Origin: Rhizobium mayense
Lineage (GTDB): Bacteria; Pseudomonadota; Alphaproteobacteria; Rhizobiales; Rhizobiaceae
Direction of reading: 5' to 3'
Assembly: GCF_030272705.1 (NCBI RefSeq)
Contig: NZ_JARFYM010000010.1
Coordinates: forward strand, 276,565-340,564
DNA length: 64,000 nucleotides
Position numbers and translations under genes: made by a program. Each line of letters starts with the position of its first letter. The first letter of the stretch is position 1. Shown here piece by piece: positions 60,604 through 64,000 of this stretch. A model generated the notes under the pieces. It did not search any database. It saw only the letters and a list, made by a program, of their open reading frames with translations, and had not been told where the DNA came from.

Positions 60604-61039
60604 GGAAGACCGCCAGGAGATTCTGGCGTTCATCCGCAAGAATCAGCACACGCTCGATCGCCTGCTCAATGCGCTCTCGAGCGCACCTGGCAGGATTGAG
60701 GACGGCTGCTATATTCTGGCCAGGCCGATCCATCTGACTGTCGACGCGGACCGCTTCGCGATGTCCTACAAGAAGCCGAAGCCGAAGCGTAGCCGGAGTG
60801 GTGGCTATTGCATCAACTTCGAGATCCGCTCGCGTGACGCGGCAAACCACGCCGCCACGGCCTTGGGTTTTGCAACGGCGGTCGGATGCATGCGCATCCG
60901 CGACGCGATCCGCGCCAGCAACCTGATCCGCAAGACCGGACAGGACGCCTCCGGTACGCTGAACCATCTGGCCGGCGTCTTCATCGCGCAGATCGAATCC
61001 GCCTCGCATCACCTCTCCGCCCGGCTGGCCATGCACTAG
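60551..61039 (+). CDS. hypothetical protein of the island
   Basis: This 162-residue soluble protein begins MSNTPSPQHEAFTLIGSEED. It has a helical N-terminal part and a strand-rich centre (CYILARPIHLTVDADRFAMS, GGYCINFEIRSRDAANHAAT). No motif was recognised. AAAAGGAG gives a strong start at 60551. It lies upstream of the two recombinase genes and may be co-transcribed with them. Confidence 0.65.
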   Translation: MSNTPSPQHEAFTLIGSEEDRQEILAFIRKNQHTLDRLLNALSSAPGRIEDGCYILARPIHLTVDADRFAMSYKKPKPKRSRSGGYCINFEIRSRDAANHAATALGFATAVGCMRIRDAIRASNLIRKTGQDASGTLNHLAGVFIAQIESASHHLSARLAMH

Positions 61040-61204
61040 CCGCAGCATACCGCTGCGATGGGCTGCTAATCGCGGCGGAGATTCTGCGCCCCTACACAAG
61101 GTGCCGCTGCGCCATGACGGCTTGGCGGTTTTCCCCGGGGCTCCCAAGCCCCGCGGCAGTTGCTACCATGTCCAACATTATCCCGCTTGAACGGAACATA
61201 TCCA

Positions 61205-62020
61205 ATGCCAAAAAATGTCCTGCTCTACGCCCGCCACGCCGTCGATGACCGGACCGCCGCCTCCCTCGAAACACAGCTCTACTACGGCAAGCAGTTCATC
61301 GAGAAGAAAGCCTGGCGCCACGCGAAGACCTATACAGACACTGACATCGGAGAGGTCGTTTTCATGGCCCAACCCGGCGTTCAGAAACTGTTCGCCCTCC
61401 TCGAGTGCGAAGAGATCGGCGTCATCCTTTGCCACACTCTGGATCGACTGTGTTCACGCCTTCGCGTGGCCAGCCGCCTCCTGGACGTTCTCCGCCCGAA
61501 AGGCATCGAACTTTGGGAGGCTGACACCGGGATGCGCATTACCGGCACGAACCTCCACACCTTCTTTCTCGAAGACCGAAGGAACTTCCTCGACACGATC
61601 CCCGTCGATCTACGCGAAACCGAAAGACTGCTGCACTCTCCCTTCGGCTACCGCTATTCGGTTGCGCGTGACGCATACGGCCAGCAAATCGTGGGCTTCA
61701 AAGTGATCGATCAGGCGGCCGCAAACATCGTCCGGCGCATTTTCGAGATGTACGCCAACGGGACGTCGCCGGCAAAAATTGCCGACTCTCTCAACGCCGA
61801 GAACGTTGTAGGGCCGAACGACCGGCGTTGGCGTGACGCAACCATCCGCGGCGACGGCCACCGCCAGACCGGCATTCTTAACGACCCAATCTATGTTGGT
61901 GGGAACGCACCAGCGCTTCGCATTGTGAGCGATGAGCTCTGGGAACGCGTGACGGAACGTCAACGCGCAATCGCAGTAAAATCCGTATTCGCGATGCCAC
62001 ATCGTCAGCAACAGAATTAG
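61205..62020 (+). CDS. serine recombinase-like protein lacking the catalytic serine
   Basis: This 271-residue protein aligns with the start of the intact recombinase at 62095. VLLYARHAVDDRTAASLETQ stands where the active enzyme has VLFYARYSTDRQHEVSIETQ, so the nucleophilic Ser is Ala. The later RPGIQRLM is QPGVQKLF, which loses an Arg. DRL is kept, and so is the downstream recombinase domain (FGYRYSVARDAYGQQIVGFK, ILNDPIYVG). The zinc ribbon and coiled coil are absent. It cannot cut DNA by the usual mechanism. It may be a DNA-binding accessory or control factor, or simply decayed, though the frame is intact. Confidence 0.75.
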   Translation: MPKNVLLYARHAVDDRTAASLETQLYYGKQFIEKKAWRHAKTYTDTDIGEVVFMAQPGVQKLFALLECEEIGVILCHTLDRLCSRLRVASRLLDVLRPKGIELWEADTGMRITGTNLHTFFLEDRRNFLDTIPVDLRETERLLHSPFGYRYSVARDAYGQQIVGFKVIDQAAANIVRRIFEMYANGTSPAKIADSLNAENVVGPNDRRWRDATIRGDGHRQTGILNDPIYVGGNAPALRIVSDELWERVTERQRAIAVKSVFAMPHRQQQN

Positions 62021-62094
62021 ACCGGCCCAATGCAAGCCGGCCGGCGAAACCGGCCCGCCTTCACACCTCCGCTCATAGACATGGAATGAAGCCG

Positions 62095-63978
<1,884 letters not shown>

Positions 63979-64000
63979 TTACCAGCGTAAACCGCGTTGC

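Overview
The window looks like chromosomal DNA of a high-GC alphaproteobacterium of the Rhizobiales, most likely Rhizobiaceae. It carries a Shemin-pathway hemA, FixJ-style regulators, and an initiator tRNA whose anticodon stem has A29:U41, a variant known from Rhizobiaceae. Species cannot be fixed from sequence reading alone.

Layout, left to right. (1) 1-4716: the 5' part of hemA, then a leftward efflux operon (winged-helix regulator, FUSC permease, DUF1656, HlyD adaptor). (2) 4952-12873: two response regulators and a very large kinase-like/ATPase/GAF/PAS/histidine-kinase sensor. (3) 13161-21240: a YWTD propeller protein, 3-hydroxyacyl-CoA (carnitine) dehydrogenase-like, CoA-transferase III, NDH-2, a small membrane protein, and a bd-type quinol oxidase (cydAB). 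A decamer repeat phased at 10 bp occurs before hemA, before the YWTD operon and before cydA, and suggests one haem/respiration regulon. (4) 21241-22153: decayed DNA with vapBC and CYTH remnants. (5) 22154-26708: a MarR-linked cluster of flavin reductase-like and hydrolase genes. (6) 27137-47523: two TetR-controlled blocks. The first is a nine-gene operon (unknown protein, DyP peroxidase, DUF4331, acetoacetate decarboxylase family, SDR, TPR, two NDH-2-like, Ni/Co transporter-like). The second is an RND efflux operon with two adaptors and a lipoprotein hydrolase. Both divergent TetR promoters carry the same 46-bp palindrome, so the blocks are probably co-regulated. A DUF2092/secreted-protein pair lies between them.

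(7) 48505-63945: an accessory island ending in the initiator tRNA gene. Its left part is a tightly overlapping four-gene operon: unknown protein, QueC/QatC-like protein, XRE-ImmA/IrrE metallopeptidase, PIN nuclease. I do not recognise this combination as a named defence or toxin system, and it is the best candidate here for something undescribed. Next come a two-gene 'split FtsH' (AAA core in one gene, AAA lid plus M41 protease in the other), a PD-(D/E)XK-like protein, a DUF3102-like protein, a repeat-rich noncoding stretch, and small unknown genes. Last are a recombinase-like protein lacking the catalytic serine and an intact large serine recombinase. The 3' end of the latter is encoded by the tRNA-fMet gene, which marks the likely attachment site. 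No left attachment copy was seen, so the island's left boundary is unknown.
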